Under the pieces are notes generated by a model that saw only the letters and a list, made by a program, of their open reading frames with translations, had not been told where the DNA came from and did not search any database. Shown piece by piece: positions 13,021 to 25,904 of a DNA stretch of 64,000 bases (its first letter is position 1; each line of letters opens with the position of its first letter). Origin of the DNA: Macrotis lagotis (lineage: Eukaryota; Chordata; Mammalia; Peramelemorphia; Peramelidae); assembly GCF_037893015.1 (NCBI RefSeq), contig NC_133661.1:189113991-189177990 (forward strand), in the 5' to 3' direction. The translations under genes and the position numbers were made by a program.

Positions 13021-13822
13021 CCTTCTACATTTTTCTAAGACCTTGAGTTGGGGAGGGGCTGATTCACAGAGGCTTGGGATCACTAGAGGCTTTTCTCACT
13101 GATTGAAATTTCTTTGGCTGGCCAGTAGGAGGTACTGGTTGCTTTCTCTAGAGTATCTGTGACCTTGACTGAGACCTTCTCGCTTAGTTTGAAGGGAGGA
13201 GTTGGAGCTAATGAATCCTTTTGCCTTCAATCAGTGGTGGGCTGTACCCTGGTTTGAGGTCATTCCTCTCCATATTGTCAGTTGGACTGGTTCTTCTACT
13301 CACATACCTGTTCCTGAGGCAGAAGTAGTCTGCTATTGTTTGTTCTGGGAAGAAGCCTCAGCCACAATGGATGTGTGGACTGAGGGTTCTTCAGACCAGA
13401 GGAGCCCAGGGATGCTGTTCTTAGCTCTCTTGCACCAGAACTCTCCCCACATCCCTGTTTGCAGTTCCAGAGCATCAGTGCACCTCTGCTCCCTAGTTGA
13501 CTCAGGTCCCCAACATCCAGCCCCACCTCTGATCCAACAGGTCCTGCTCTCAGGCCCTCAGACTCCAGGGCTCAAATTCAACAGCTAATCTGGCTGATAC
13601 CGGGCTGATCCACCCTCTGTGCCCAGACTCACCAGGCTGAATTTGTCCAATGTTGCTGAGGGAGACAAATCCTGAGATAGATGTTCTTAATCCTGGATTT
13701 TCTTTCTGGTTTTTGCGGGTTGGATTTATTTTAAGAGGTTTGTTTCATATGATAGATGAGGAAAGAGCAGGAGACTTTAGAACTGTGCCTGTCTTCTCCC
13801 CACCATCATGGCCAAAAGTCTA

Positions 13823-14606
13823 TGTCCAACATCAGGTTTTTTCATCATTGCAGCCTTTTCAAACTAGTTCCTATACCAGTTTCTCCATAAAACTCATGAT
13901 CTGCCCAAGTAAAATGATTATGCTCCTCATCATAGTTTATTCTTCAATATTTTATCCATATCATATTTTGGAATCCAAACTTGCAATTTATTTTTACATA
14001 TGAAAAGTCTGCTGTAGAACAAACACATTAAAATGTGTAAATTAAGAAAAAATAACCTGAGCCTCTGTCTCTTTTAATATATGAATAATCTGGTCCATTT
14101 AGTTGTTTTTTATGGTCTTGTTAACTATTTTATACCACAGAATTCCATATTATTTGACTGTTTAATATATAATATTTTTATTGTAAGCACCTCCAATGTC
14201 AGGATGTGTTAAGAACACAGTGAGAGCTAAAGAGTGCTTGCAGATTTGAACAAAAATTTGCTGATTTGATGAAGAAATGGTTCCAAACATCTTTGAGAGA
14301 ATAAAATCTTGGAATACTCATTCAGGTACTGGCCGAAAAGCTTTTTAAATTCATAAAATCATAGACATTCAAGAAGATTTGAAATACACCATTAGGACCA
14401 TCTAGTTCCACTGATTTGTTATATAGATGAAAAAACTTAGACATGGAGAAATTGTTACATTCATTAATTATGAATGTAAGTGCAAAGAATACATTTTTTC
14501 AATTCAGGTACCAAAACTAGAGGTAACCTAGTAATACACAGGAATCCCAGTATAATAATATTGTCATTTAAGTTACAATATCTAGAAAAATGAACTGAGA
14601 GCAACC
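13823..14606. other. Intergenic spacer between two L1s
   Basis: There is no coding signal. The spacer includes the donor of the templated insertion (13,974-14,020) and a possible MIR/Ther-like relic at about 14,345-14,465. Confidence 0.5.
14345..14465 (+). mobile_element. Possible ancient SINE (MIR/Ther-related) relic
   Basis: Phrases such as AAATCATAGA, CCATCTAGTTCC and AGATGAAAAAACTTAGACA follow the order of a common ancient mammalian SINE. The copy is heavily decayed. Confidence 0.4.
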
Positions 14607-14973
14607 TTTTTTTTTAAAGATTTTATTTATTTTTAATTTTACAATTTTTCCACTAATCTTGCTTCTCTCCCCCCAATCACCACAGATGGTCATCTGTGAG
14701 TCTTTACATTGCTTCCATACTATATATTAATCTAAGTTGAATGTGATGAGAGAGAAATCAATTCCTTAAGGACAAAAAATAAAATAAAAGAGATAGCAAA
14801 ATTACATAATAAGGTAACAGTATTTTTTCTAAATTAAAGTTAACAGTATTTGATCTTTGTTTAAAGTTCACAATTCTTTCTCTGGATACAGATGGTATTC
14901 TCCATCACAGATAACCCAAAATTGTCCCTGATTGTTGCACTGATGGAATGAGGAAGTCCATCAATGTTGATCA

Positions 14974-17900
14974 TCACACCCATGTTGCTGTTAGGGTATA
15001 CAACATTATTCTGTTTCTGCTCATCTCACTCAGTATCAGTTCATGTAAATCCTTCCATGCTTCCATGAATTCCCATCCCTCCTGGTTTCCAATAGACCAA
15101 TAGTGTTTCATGTCATTCATATACCACAGTTTAAGCCATTCCTTAATTGCAGGACATTCACTTAATTTCCAATTCTTTGCCACCACAAACAGGGCTGCTA
15201 TGAATACATGTGATGCTTTTACCCTTTTTCATAATCTCATCAGAGTATAGACCCAGTAGTGTGCTGGATCAAAGGGTTAGCAAATTTTTGTTGCCCTTTG
15301 GGCATAATTCCAAATTGTTCTACAGAAAGGTTGGATGAGCTGGCAGTTCCATCAACAATGGATTGGTATCCCAGATTTCACATATCCCTTCAAACATTGA
15401 GCATTGTCCTTTCTGGTCATATTGGCCAGTCTGAGAGGTTTAAGGTGGTACCTCAGAGATGCTTTAATTTGCATTTCTCTAATAAATAATGATTTAGAGC
15501 AATTTTTTCATAAGATTATGGATCAGCTTGATTTCCCCATCTGTAAATTGCCTTTGCATATCCTTTGACCATTTGTCAATTGGGGAATGGCTTGTTTGTT
15601 TGGAAATTTGATGCATTTCTCTGTATATTTTAGAAATGCATCCTTTGTCAGAAATACTATTTGTATTCACTACATTTATTTTGATCTTGATTACAGTGAT
15701 TTTGCCTGTGTTAAAGCTTTTTAATTTAATGTAAGTAAAATTTTCTAATTTGTTTTTAATCATGTTCTCCATCTCTACTTTAGTCATAAATTTCTTCCCT
15801 TTCCATAGATCTAGCAGGTAAACTGGTCCTTGAACTTCTAATTATGTAGAATATTGCTTTTTTATGTCTAAATCCTGTATGCATTTTGATCTTATCTTGG
15901 TATAGGGTGTGAGGTATTAGTCTAATCTATCTTTCTTCCATTCTAACTTCCAATTTCCCCAACAATTTTTTTATGAAAGAGAGTTTTTATCTCATTAGCT
16001 GGACTCTCTGGGTTTATCAAACAGCAGATTACTATAGTCATTTCCTGCTATTGTACGTAGTCTATTCCACTGATCCACTGCTTTTTAGCCAACACAAGAT
16101 AGTTTTGATGACTGCTGCTTTATAATATAATTTTAGATTGGGTAATGCTTAGCCACCTTCTTTTGCCCTTTTTCCATTGAATTCCAGGAAATTCTTGACT
16201 TTTTATTTCTCCATAAGAATCTAGTTACAACTTTTTCTAATTCATTGAAGTAATTTTTTCGAATTTGGATTGGTAGGGCACTAAACAGGTATTTTAGTTT
16301 TCGTAGAATTGTCATTTTTCTTATATTAGCATTAACTATCCATGAGCAGTTGATATTTGCCCAGTCATTTAGACCTGATTTTATTTGTGTGAGAAGCATT
16401 TAGCAATTGTTTTCAAAAAGTTTCTGAGTCTGCCTTGGCAGATAGAATCCCAGGTATTTTACATTGTCTGAGGTTACTTTGAATGGGATTTCTCTTTCTA
16501 TCTCTTTCTGGTGTATCTTGCTAGTCATATATAGAAATGTTTAAGATTTATGAGCATTTAATTTATTTCCTGTGACTTTACTTAAATTTCTAATTCTTTC
16601 TAGTAGTAATTTAGATGGGTTTTTGGGATTTGTTAGGTATAGCATCATGTCATCTACAAAGAGTGAGAGTTTGGTCTCTTCCTTCCCAATTATAATTCCT
16701 TTGATATCTTTCTCTTCTCTTATCACTGAAGCTAACATTTCTAATACATTATTGAATAGTAGTGGTGATTATGGTCATTCTTGTTTCACCCCAGATCTTA
16801 TTGGTAATGCCTCTAGACTATCCCCATTGAATATAATGCTTGTTGATGGTTGTGGATAAATATTACTTATTATTCTAAATAACAGTTCATTTATTCCTAC
16901 ACTCTCTAGCATTTTTAGTAGTAATTGGTACTGTATTTTCTCAAAAGCTTTTCCAGCATCTGTTGTTATAATCAAATGATTTTTGATAGATTTGTTATGG
17001 AGATAAATATTTATACTAACAGTTTTCCTAAAATTGACCCAAACCTGCACACCTGGGATAAATCCCATTTGATCATAGTATATTATCATAATGATTACTT
17101 GTAATCATTTTGCTAAGATTTTATTTAATATTTTTGCATCTATATTCATCAGGGAGATAGGCCTATGCTTTTCCTTTTCTGTTTTAACTCTTCCTAGTTT
17201 AAGTTTCAGCTCCATATTAGTGTCTTAGAAAGAGTTAGGTAGAGTTCTTTATTCACCTAATTTATCCAAAGAGTTTATATAGAATTGTCATCAAGTGTTC
17301 CTTAAATGATACATAGAATTCACTTGTGAATCCATCTAGACCATGAGACTTTTTTTTAGGGAATTCAATAACCGCTTGTTGAACTGCTTTTTCTGAGACA
17401 CGGTTGTTTAGGTATTTAAATTCCTCTTATATTTTTGTAAATATCTGTAAATATTCATCCTTTTCATTTAGACTGTCAAATTTATTGGCATAGAGTTGGT
17501 CAAAATAATTCTGTATTATTAATTTAATCTCCACCTCATCGGTGTGAGTCCACATTTTCATTTATGATACTATCAATTTGGTATTCTTCTTTTTTTTTAA
17601 TCAAATCAGTCAGAGGTTTTTCAATTTTATTGTTTTTTTCATAAAACCAACACTTGGTTTTATTTATTATATCAATAGTTTTTTTTTATTTTATTAATTT
17701 TTTCTTTAATTTTTAGATTTTCTAATTTGGTATTTAATTGGGGATTTTACTTTGTTAACTTTTCTAGTTGCAATTTTAGTTCATTATTTTTCTTCTTTCT
17801 CTAATGTATTCATGTAAAGTTTTAAAGATATACTATATCCCTTGATAGCTGCCTTGAGTGTATCCCATTGGTTTTGATATGCTGTTTCATTATTGTCATT

Positions 17901-18660
17901 ATCTAGGATCAAATAATCAAGTCTTTCTATAATTTGTTGCTTGATCCACTCACTGTTTAAAATGAGCTTATTTCATTTCCAATTAGTTCTGGGTTTATAT
18001 CTCTCTCTGGCCCAATAGTGTATGTGATTTTTACTGTATTTTGATATGAGAAAGATGTATTCACTATTTCTGCCTTTCTACAATTGATCATTAGGATTTT
18101 ATATCCTAGTATATGGTCAATTTTTGTGTAAACACCATGTACTGCAGAAAAAAAAAAGTATATTCCCTTCTATCCCCATTCAGTTTCCTCCATAAGTCTA
18201 TCATATCTAGGTTTTCTAACAATCTGTTTACCTCCTTAACTTCCTTCATGTTTATATTATGATTAGATTTATCTAAATCTGAGAGTTGGAGGTTGAGGAC
18301 TCCCACTAGTAGAGCTGTGCTATCTATGTCTTCTTGTAGCTCTTTATACTTCTCCTTTAAGAATTTAGATGCTATACCATTGGGTACATACATATTTTGT
18401 ATTGCATACAGTTTCCTTCCTTATCTCTTTTAACACTATCTATTTTTGCAACTGATTTGTCTGAGATAAGGATTGCTACACCTGCTTTTTTCACTTCAGC
18501 TGAAGCAAAATATTTTGTTCCAACGTTTTATCTTTACTCTATATGTATCTCTCTGTTTCAAATGTGTTTGTTGTAAGCAACATATTGCAGGATTCTGTTT
18601 TTTAATCCAGTGTGCTATTCAATTGCATTTTAAAGAAGAGTTCATCCCATTCAAATTCAG
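14974..18660 (-). pseudogene. L1 ORF2, broken; RT active site reads FVDD
   Basis: The endonuclease-reverse transcriptase frame is in pieces. The C-terminal piece is at 14,974-15,186 and a linker piece at 15,494-15,787. The RT palm is at 16,541-16,738 with [11 protein letters not shown], a thumb/linker piece at 16,133-16,399, and an endonuclease-side piece at 18,106-18,393. The Ala-to-Val change in the active-site motif is probably post-insertion decay. Confidence 0.8.
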
Positions 18661-19679
18661 TTATAACTACTACCTCTGTATTGCCCTCCATGCTATCTTC
18701 TCTCTCTCTCTCTCTGTTTGTATTTTCCCCCTTTTTTCCCTTTATCCATATTCCCAAGTGTTTTGTTCTTAAATTCTGCCACCTTCAGTGTGTTTTCCCC
18801 TCCTATATTAATTACTCTCCCCTTTTCTTTTCTCTTTTCCTTTTCCCCCTTCATTCTTCCCTTCCTTCTGTCAATTCCCCCTTTTCCTTTCTTCCCCATC
18901 CCCCCTCCCCTTTCCCCTGAAAGGAAAGATAAGTTTTTTAACTTAATTCAGTGTGATGAGAGAAAGATTCAGGTGCTTTTCACCTCCTCCCTTCTTCAAC
19001 TCTATTATAATAGGTCTTCTGTACCTCTTAATGTAATGAGATTTACCCCATTCAATCTCCTCCATCCAACTGTCTCCTTACTGTTACCCCTTTTAATTAG
19101 GTATTGTTTTTAAGTCATTCACTCTGAGTCATTGAAAAGTAATGACTGTCCATCACTTTTGGCTAAGTATATTCTCTCTAACAGAATTACAATTCTCAAG
19201 AGTTATTAGATTCTTTCTCTCAGGTAGGGATATAGCCAGTTTCATCTTAATGGATAACAGTCTTATGGGTAAGTCAAGAGTGCCCATCACTTCTGGCTAA
19301 GAATATTCTCTCTAATATATTTTCTTTTCTCAAGAGTTATGGGGAATCTTTCTCCCAAGTGGGGATGGATAATGGCCAGTTTCATCTTATTGGATAGCAG
19401 TTGTATTTTCTTTACCCTTTTTGTTTTCACCTGTTCATGTGTCATTTGAGCCTCCTGTTTGATGTCCAAATTTTCTATTTAGTTCTGCTCTTTTCATCAG
19501 CAAATGGTGAAAATCTCCCATTTCAGGAAATGTCCATTTTTTCCCCTGGAAGAGAAGGCTCAGCTTTGTTGGATAGTGTATTCTTGGTAGCATTCCAACC
19601 TCCCTTGCTCTCCAGAATATCTCATCCCAAGCCCTTTTTTCCCTTAATGTTGATGCTTCCAGCTCCTGCATAAAATTTA

Positions 19680-20490
19680 CTGTGGCTCTTTGGTATTTAA
19701 ATCATTTCTTTCTGGCTGCTTGCAGAAATTTCTCTTTAATCTGATAGTTCTGTATAGAGATACAACATTTCTTGGTGTTTACATTTTTTGATCTCTTTCC
19801 AGAGTGGATCAATGTATTCTTTCAATAACTATTTTTGCCCTCTGGTTTCATGATATCAGGACATTTTTCCATCACTAAATCCTGTAACATTAAGTTCAGG
19901 CTTTTTTTCCTCTTCAATGTTTTCTGGAAGACCAGAGATTCTCAGGTTGTCCCTTTTCTATCTTTTCTCGAGCTTGGTGATTTTGCTGATGAAATATTTT
20001 CCATTTTCTTCTACTTCTGTATGTTTTTTGATTTGTTTAACAGTCTCTTGCAGTCTCATGAAGTCATTCATTTATACAGACTCAATTTTTTTAGAGAAAT
20101 ATTTTCTTCATTTACCTTTTGCAACTCATTTTCCAATTCATCAATTCTGTTTTTGAGAGTTTTCCATTGGACCAATTGAAGTTTTGAGAGGATTATTTTC
20201 TTTTTTGCATTTGCCCAATTGAGATTCTGAGAGAATTATTCTCATTTTGTATTTGTCCAATTGTATTTTCGAAGGATTTGTTCTCTTGGTGCAAGGTACT
20301 AATTTTTTCTCCCAAATTTTCCAATTGATTTTTAAACTCTTTCATGATTTCTTTAAGGAAGTTGACCTGTTCTGGAGACCAGATCATATTCTCCTCAGAA
20401 GTTCTAGGTCTCTTTGAGTTAGGGTCTTTTCCTTCTAGGATTTTTTTTCCTATGGACCCTCCTTTCCACTGGTTTTTCTTCACTTTCATT
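19680..20490 (-). pseudogene. L1 ORF1, broken
   Basis: The open N-terminal piece at 20,193-20,489 shares WKGGSIGKKILEGKDPNSK and the repeated IGQIQN/IGQMQ coiled-coil motif with the neighbouring L1 ORF1. The RNA-binding part continues to about 19,680 in other frames. Confidence 0.75.
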
Positions 20491-20898
20491 TTCCTGAGAC
20501 TTGTGTTTGGGAAGCACTGGTTTGCAGATGTTTGGTGTTGGAATTCTGAGAGGCTTTACTCAACTGAATTTAGTAACTCCCAATGAGTGGGCAAGTAGCT
20601 GGCACTGGATGCTTTTCCTGTAGTGACTATCACCTTAATTTGAGGCCCTACTCCTTGAAGGGGGTGGTTAAAGCTGCTGAATACTTTTATCTTTGAACAA
20701 TGGTGGTCTTTTCCCTAGGGCATGGTAATTGTTCTCCCTATTCAAAGGTGAATGAACTCTGCTCCTCACACCTGAGCCTGGGGCAGAGGTGGGTTGTGAC
20801 TGTGTTTGTTCTGGGAAAAGGCTTCAGCTGAAATGAAGGTATGAACTCTAAGTACCTGTAGACCAGAGGAGCCAAGGGATCTGCAACTCTTGGGTACT

Positions 20899-20966
20899 GG
20901 ATAGATACATAGATAGATAGACAGATACAGAGATAGAGAGACAGAAAGAGAGATAGATAGATATTG
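20899..20966. repeat. (GATA/GACA)n imperfect tetranucleotide repeat
   Basis: GATA, GACA and GAGA units sit directly at the 5' truncation point of the L1. Confidence 0.85.
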
Positions 20967-21071
20967 GAATGATTGAGGTATATACAATAACAACAATATT
21001 GTTTTGAGAATCACATTGAATTGTCATTTTTATTATTCAAAGTGAATTTTAAAGTACAAAAGAAAGTGCCT

Positions 21072-23216
21072 TAAATTGAATTCCTGGAAAACCTTGACCT
21101 TTTAATTTCTCCATATGAATTTAGTTACAATTTTTTCTAATTTATTAAAGTAACTTTTTTTGGAATTTGATTCTTAGGGCATTAAACAAATAGTTTAATT
21201 TTGGTAAAATTTTCATTTTTATAAAAATGATTAAAATTATATTACAAAGCATCATTCATCAAAACTGTCTGGTATTTTCCAAGAAATAGCATGGTGGATC
21301 AGTGGAACAGACTAGGTGCAATAGCAGGAAATAATTATAATGACTTGTTGTTTGATAAACCAAAAGAGGCCCAGTTATTGGGATAAACACTCTCTCTTTG
21401 ATAAAAACTGTGGGGAAAATTGGAAGTTAAAAAGAAACTTAAATAAAACCAACACCTCACACCTTGTACAAAGATGAGATCAAATTGATATAGGATCTAG
21501 GCATAAAATACTATATTATATGCAAACTAGAAGATCAATGTCAGATCTATGGAAAGGGAAGTAGTTACTGACCAAGGTAGAGAAGGAGAACATGATAAAA
21601 CAGGCTAGATAACTTTGATTGCATTAAATTAAAAAGCTTTTGCACAAACAAAACCAATATAACCCACATCAAAAGAAATATAGCAAATTGGGGAACAATT
21701 TTTACAACTAGTTTTTCAGACAAAGGACTCATTCCTAAAATATACAGAGAATTGAGTCAAATTTTCAAAGAACAAGTCTTTTCCCATTGACAAATGGTCA
21801 AAGAATATGCAAAGGCAATTTACAGTTGAAGAAATCAAGGTGATCCATAGTCATGTGGGTACACAGGCTATTCTAACAGCCATGACACAAATCATCTCCA
21901 AGTAAACTGCCACCTGGACAGTCTCAGGAGCTGGCTTGCCGCCCAGAGAAATAAGGTGAGTTGGAGTCCTTGGGAGCCAGAGTCCTTGGGAGCTGGACAT
22001 TCTGCCCCATTGACCAAGGGCACTAGATACACAGCTGTGCCTTATCATTTCCTCCCTAATATACCCTCCTATCCTGTTATGCAAGAAGCTGCACCTACAC
22101 ATTGCTTGTGCCCACCTAAAAATTACCTCATTATTCTTTGTTCTACCCCGGAAGACCTAACAGTATATATGTAATAGCTAAACAATAATAAAATTGAGCT
22201 GGAGACATAAGGCAGTAGTGGCTTGACTCCTTATTCTCAGCTTCCCTCCTGGAGGGAGGTGGCCGCTGTGGGCCCCAAGGAAGCAAGCCACAACATAGTC
22301 ATATGAAAAATTGCTCTAATCACTACTTATTAGAGAAATGCAAATTAAAGAATCTCTTAGGTACCACCTCTCACCTCTCAGACTGGCCAATATGAACAGA
22401 AAGGGAAATGATCAATGTTGGAAAGGATGTGGGATATCTGGGACACTAATACATTATTGAAGGAGCTGTGAACTCATCCAAACTTTCTGGAGAGCAATTT
22501 GGAATAAAGGTTAAAGGGAAACAAAACTGTGTATACCCTTTGATCCAGCAAGACCTCTACTTGGTCTATACTCTGAAGAGATTATGATAAAGGGTAAAAA
22601 CATCACTTGTATAAAAAAAATATAGCAGCCCTATTTGTGGTGGCAAAGAATTTGGAAATTAAGTTAATGTCCTTCAATTAGGAAATGGTTTAACAAACTG
22701 GTATATGTATGTAATGGAAAACTATTGTTCTATTATAAACCAGGAGGGATGTGAATTCAGGGAAGCATGGATGGATCTGCCTGAACTGATGCTGAGTGAG
22801 AAGAGCAGAATCAGAAAAACATTGTACAACCTAACAGCAATATGGCGGTGATGATCAACTTTGATGGACTTGATCATTCCATCAGTGCAACAATCAGGGC
22901 GAATTTTGGTCTTTCTGCAATGGAGAATACGGCAAAAAGAAATGTGGAGTTTGAACAAAGACCAAAGACTATTACCTCCCATTTCAGGAAAAAAGAAAAC
23001 CTTTATCTTATTATGTAATTTTGCTATTTCTTATACTTTATTTTCCTCCTTAAGGATATGATTTCTCTCTCCTTGCATTCAACTTAGATCAGGGTATACT
23101 GTGGACAAAATGTAAGCACTAACAAAATGCATTCTCTGGGGGTGGAGTGAGGGAAGAAAGAGTAGGGGAGAATTTGTAAAACTCAAAATAAATGAAATCC
23201 TCTCAAAAAAGGAATC
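21072..23216 (+). mobile_element. 5'-truncated L1 with twin-priming inversion, split by a solo LTR
   Basis: The segment at 21,231-23,216 is plus-strand L1 (ORF2 C-terminal part, then 3'UTR and a short A-rich tail). The segment at 21,072-21,230 is minus-strand L1. In L1 coordinates the inverted piece matches 8,697-8,850 of the reference copy and the plus piece begins at the equivalent of about 8,675. The two were therefore adjacent in the L1 RNA. This is the structure twin priming produces. The solo LTR at 21,854-22,295 interrupts it. Confidence 0.85.
21854..22295. mobile_element. Solo LTR of an endogenous retrovirus with 6-bp TSD
   Basis: This is a 442-bp insert that starts TGTGGG and ends CAACA (TG...CA). 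It is flanked by exact TAGTCA duplications at 21,848-21,853 and 22,296-22,301. An AATAAA-type signal lies near 22,190 (+ strand). The interrupted L1 reads straight through if the insert is ignored. A 6-bp duplication is common in class II (ERVK-like) elements, but the family is not certain. No internal viral sequence is present, so this is a recombined relic. It is younger than the L1 it sits in. Confidence 0.85.
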
Positions 23217-25549
23217 ACAGGGGCAGAACCAAGATGGTTACAGGAGAGGACCTTCTCTCAGTTGCTCTGCAGCAAAACTCACAAACTAAAGATGCTAACT
23301 ACATTTTTGAAGACAGAACCCACCGAGGAATCCAGTGAGGCAATTCTCCAACCCAGGGTAAGCTTGAAAAGAGCGGAAAGGCTTGGCTCCATGGGGTTGG
23401 AGTCTGAAGGGTAGCCCACCAGAGGGGTGGTCCACCAGAGCAAAGGAACTTCAGCCCCTCAGAGGCCACCCCAGGGCACTGGAAGCCTCAACTCACAGCA
23501 GTGGGGGCAGTTTCCTGATCTACACTCCAGGGAGCATTAGGCACAACTTGGGGAAACAGTGGGGAACTTCTGCCAGAGAACATGAAGCCCCACCCTCAGG
23601 GCACACAGTGAACAGTGTGGCCAGGGCAGCCCAAATCCAGGAACCAGAAGCAGGTGGAGCCAGTAAACAGGAGCCCCCAGGGAATGAGCTCAGTGAGCCT
23701 AGAGAGGAGAGTGAAGAAAGACAGCTGAGCTCTGTCCTCTGTCCCTGGAACAGGACTCTGGGGCTGTGACCATGTTCAGATGCTGATTGCAGTCTAGGGC
23801 CTCCCATAGAAAAGCAGAGCCCCCCCCACACCTCAGCCCCATGGCAGAGGGGGACGCTTATAGTCATTCACAGAGTAGGAGGAAGGACAGAGCCCCACAC
23901 ACTGAGATCCTTGTGAGGGTGGTCCCACAAGCTCAGAAAGCACCCCAAAGAAAAACCAGGCTCAGGCTTGCAAAATCAGTAAGCAGAGAAAAAAGAGTAA
24001 GACCTTTGATAAATACTTTGCCTGTGATCCCAAGAAGGATCAAAACACTCAATATGAAGATGAGGAGGTATAAGCCCCTGCATCTAAAGACTCAAATAAA
24101 AACAGAAATTGGGCTCAGGCCATGAGAGAGCTGAAAAAAGACTTTGAAATTGAAGTGATTGAGATAGAGGAAAAATTGGGAAAAGAAATGAGAGAGATGC
24201 AGGAAAAGCATGAAAATGAATTCAGCAGCTTAGTCAAGGAGATACAAAAAATGCTGAAGAAAATAACATGTTAAAAACCAACATAGGTCAAATGGATAAA
24301 ACAGTTCAAAAGGTTATTGAGGAGAAGAATGCTTTAAAAAGCAGAATTGGCCAGATGGAAAAGGAGATAAGAAATCTCTCTGAGGGAAACAAATCCATCA
24401 GACAAAGAATGGAACTGAGGGAGATTGCTGATTTTACAAGAAATCAGGACTCAATACATCAATACCAAAAGAATGAAAAATTAGAAGAAAATGTGAAACA
24501 TCTCATTGAAAAACAACTGATATGGAAAACAGATTTAGGAAAGATAATTTAAAAATTATTGGAATACCTGAAAATCATGACCAGAAAAATAGCCTTGACA
24601 TCATTTTCTAAGAATTACTACAGGAATATTACCCTGATATCCTTAAAGCAGAGTGCAAAACAGAAATGGAGAGGATCAACTGATCTCCTTGAGAAAGAGA
24701 TAAAAAAAAAAACCAGGAATATTATAACCAAGTTCCAGAACTCCCAAGTCAAAGAGAAAATATTATAAGCAGCCAGAAGGACACAATTCAAATATTTTGG
24801 AGCTTCAGTCAGGATCCCATAAGATTTAGCATCAACTACATTAAAAGATCATAGGGCTTGGAATATAATATTCCAGAAGGCAAAAGAGCTTAGCATGCAA
24901 CCGAGAATCAACTACCCAACAAAACTGAATATTCTCTTCCAGGGGAACAAGATGGAGTTTCAATGAACCAGGGGAATTTCTAATTTTCCTGTTGGAACGA
25001 CCAGAGTTGAACACAAGGTTTGATCTTCAAATACAGGATTCTGGTAAAGCATGGACATTGGAGGAGAAGGGGAAAATATGAGGGACTTACTGATGATGAA
25101 CTACATGTATTCCTGTATTGAAAAATGATACTGATAATACTCATATGAACCTTCTCATTTAATAGAGTAGGTAGAAGGAGACTTTCTAGATGAAGCACAG
25201 GAGAAAGCTGAATTTGAAGATAAAATATGGATTAAAGATGGAGTCAATAGATAAAAGGCAAATTTAATGGGAGAAAGAAAAAGGAGAGGAGGAATAGGCT
25301 AAGATATTTCCTATAATAATATTTTTCTTTATTACAATGAGCTATTGCAATGATATGGAAGGGGAGAAAGCAAGGGGGAATGAGGGAAACTTTGCTCTCA
25401 TCAGAGGTGGCTAGGAGAGGAAACAGCATATATACTCAATGGGATATAGACATCTGGAGTAAGGAGAGAAGGGGGACACGGGAAAGTGGAAATGTGAGTG
25501 ATGGAGGAGAGGATGGACCATGGCAGGGAGTGTAGTCAGATATAATACA

Positions 25550-25690
25550 TTTTCTTTTTTACTTCTTGCATGGGGCTGGGATTGGATGGCCTGTCTGGGA
25601 CCATAGGGCCAGGTGGACGCTAGGTAAGGGGTGGTATGTGGGTTTGGGTCCTCTTGGCACCAAATCTGTAGAACTGTCTGCTGCACCACT
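25550..25690 (-). mobile_element. Divergent antisense SINE captured in HAL1
   Basis: A degenerate antisense SINE body (GTGGGTTTGGGTCCTC, CTGCACCACTCAACTACCC) lies between GTAGTCAGAT and AGAGTGAAAGGAGAG. The HAL1 copy at 35.9-37.9 kb has a SINE at the same site. The copy at 46-49 kb does not. Confidence 0.55.
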
Positions 25691-25904
25691 CAACTACCCT
25701 TCAGCAGAGACAGAGTGAAAGGAGAGAGAAAATATAGCTCATGTTAGTAGAGAAGTATGAATGGAGGGAGTTGCAATCAGAAATGGCAACAGTGGAAAAA
25801 TATGGAAGTTACTTTTGTGATCGAGTTATCCTTAAAAATGTGATCCACCTGCAACAGAGCTAGTGGTATTGGAACACAGAATGAGGCATATTTTTTATTA
25901 TTGT

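Larger units (their letters stand above)
6951..13822 (-). mobile_element. Nearly full-length marsupial L1 LINE
   Basis: Read on the minus strand, the order is 5'UTR (about 13,060-13,822), ORF1 (about 12,100-13,020), a purine-rich inter-ORF spacer (about 11,280-12,100), ORF2 (about 7,360-11,280) and 3'UTR (6,951-7,360). The 5' end carries the expected L1 start motif. The element is about 6.9 kb including a nested SINE at 8,438-8,590. Both ORFs are broken, so it is not expected to be autonomous. About 150 bp of ORF1 is replaced by a 47-bp inverted copy of flanking DNA (12,596-12,642). It has one more 42-bp coiled-coil repeat than the copy at 14,607-20,898. It is the longest L1 here and served as the reference for aligning the others. 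Confidence 0.9.
14607..20898 (-). mobile_element. Long L1 LINE, same family as 6,951-13,822, 5' truncated
   Basis: A T-run at 14,607 marks the 3' end. The 3'UTR, ORF2, purine-rich spacer and ORF1 follow in the same order as in the neighbouring L1. It stops at about 20,898, roughly 400-500 bp short of that copy's 5' end. An open RT piece at 16,541-16,738 reads FVDD where L1 normally has FADD. ORF1 lies at about 19,680-20,490, with one fewer 42-bp coiled-coil repeat than its neighbour. All frames are broken. Confidence 0.9.

Noticed and set aside
13202-13588. 128-residue plus-strand open frame
   Set aside because: It lies antisense to the 5'UTR of the long L1, with no family motif.
23383-23867. 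Open frames of 128 and 115 residues on both strands in GC-rich DNA
   Set aside because: They lie in the HAL1/L1-type 5'UTR, overlap on opposite strands and show no protein family motif. GC-rich repeat DNA explains them.
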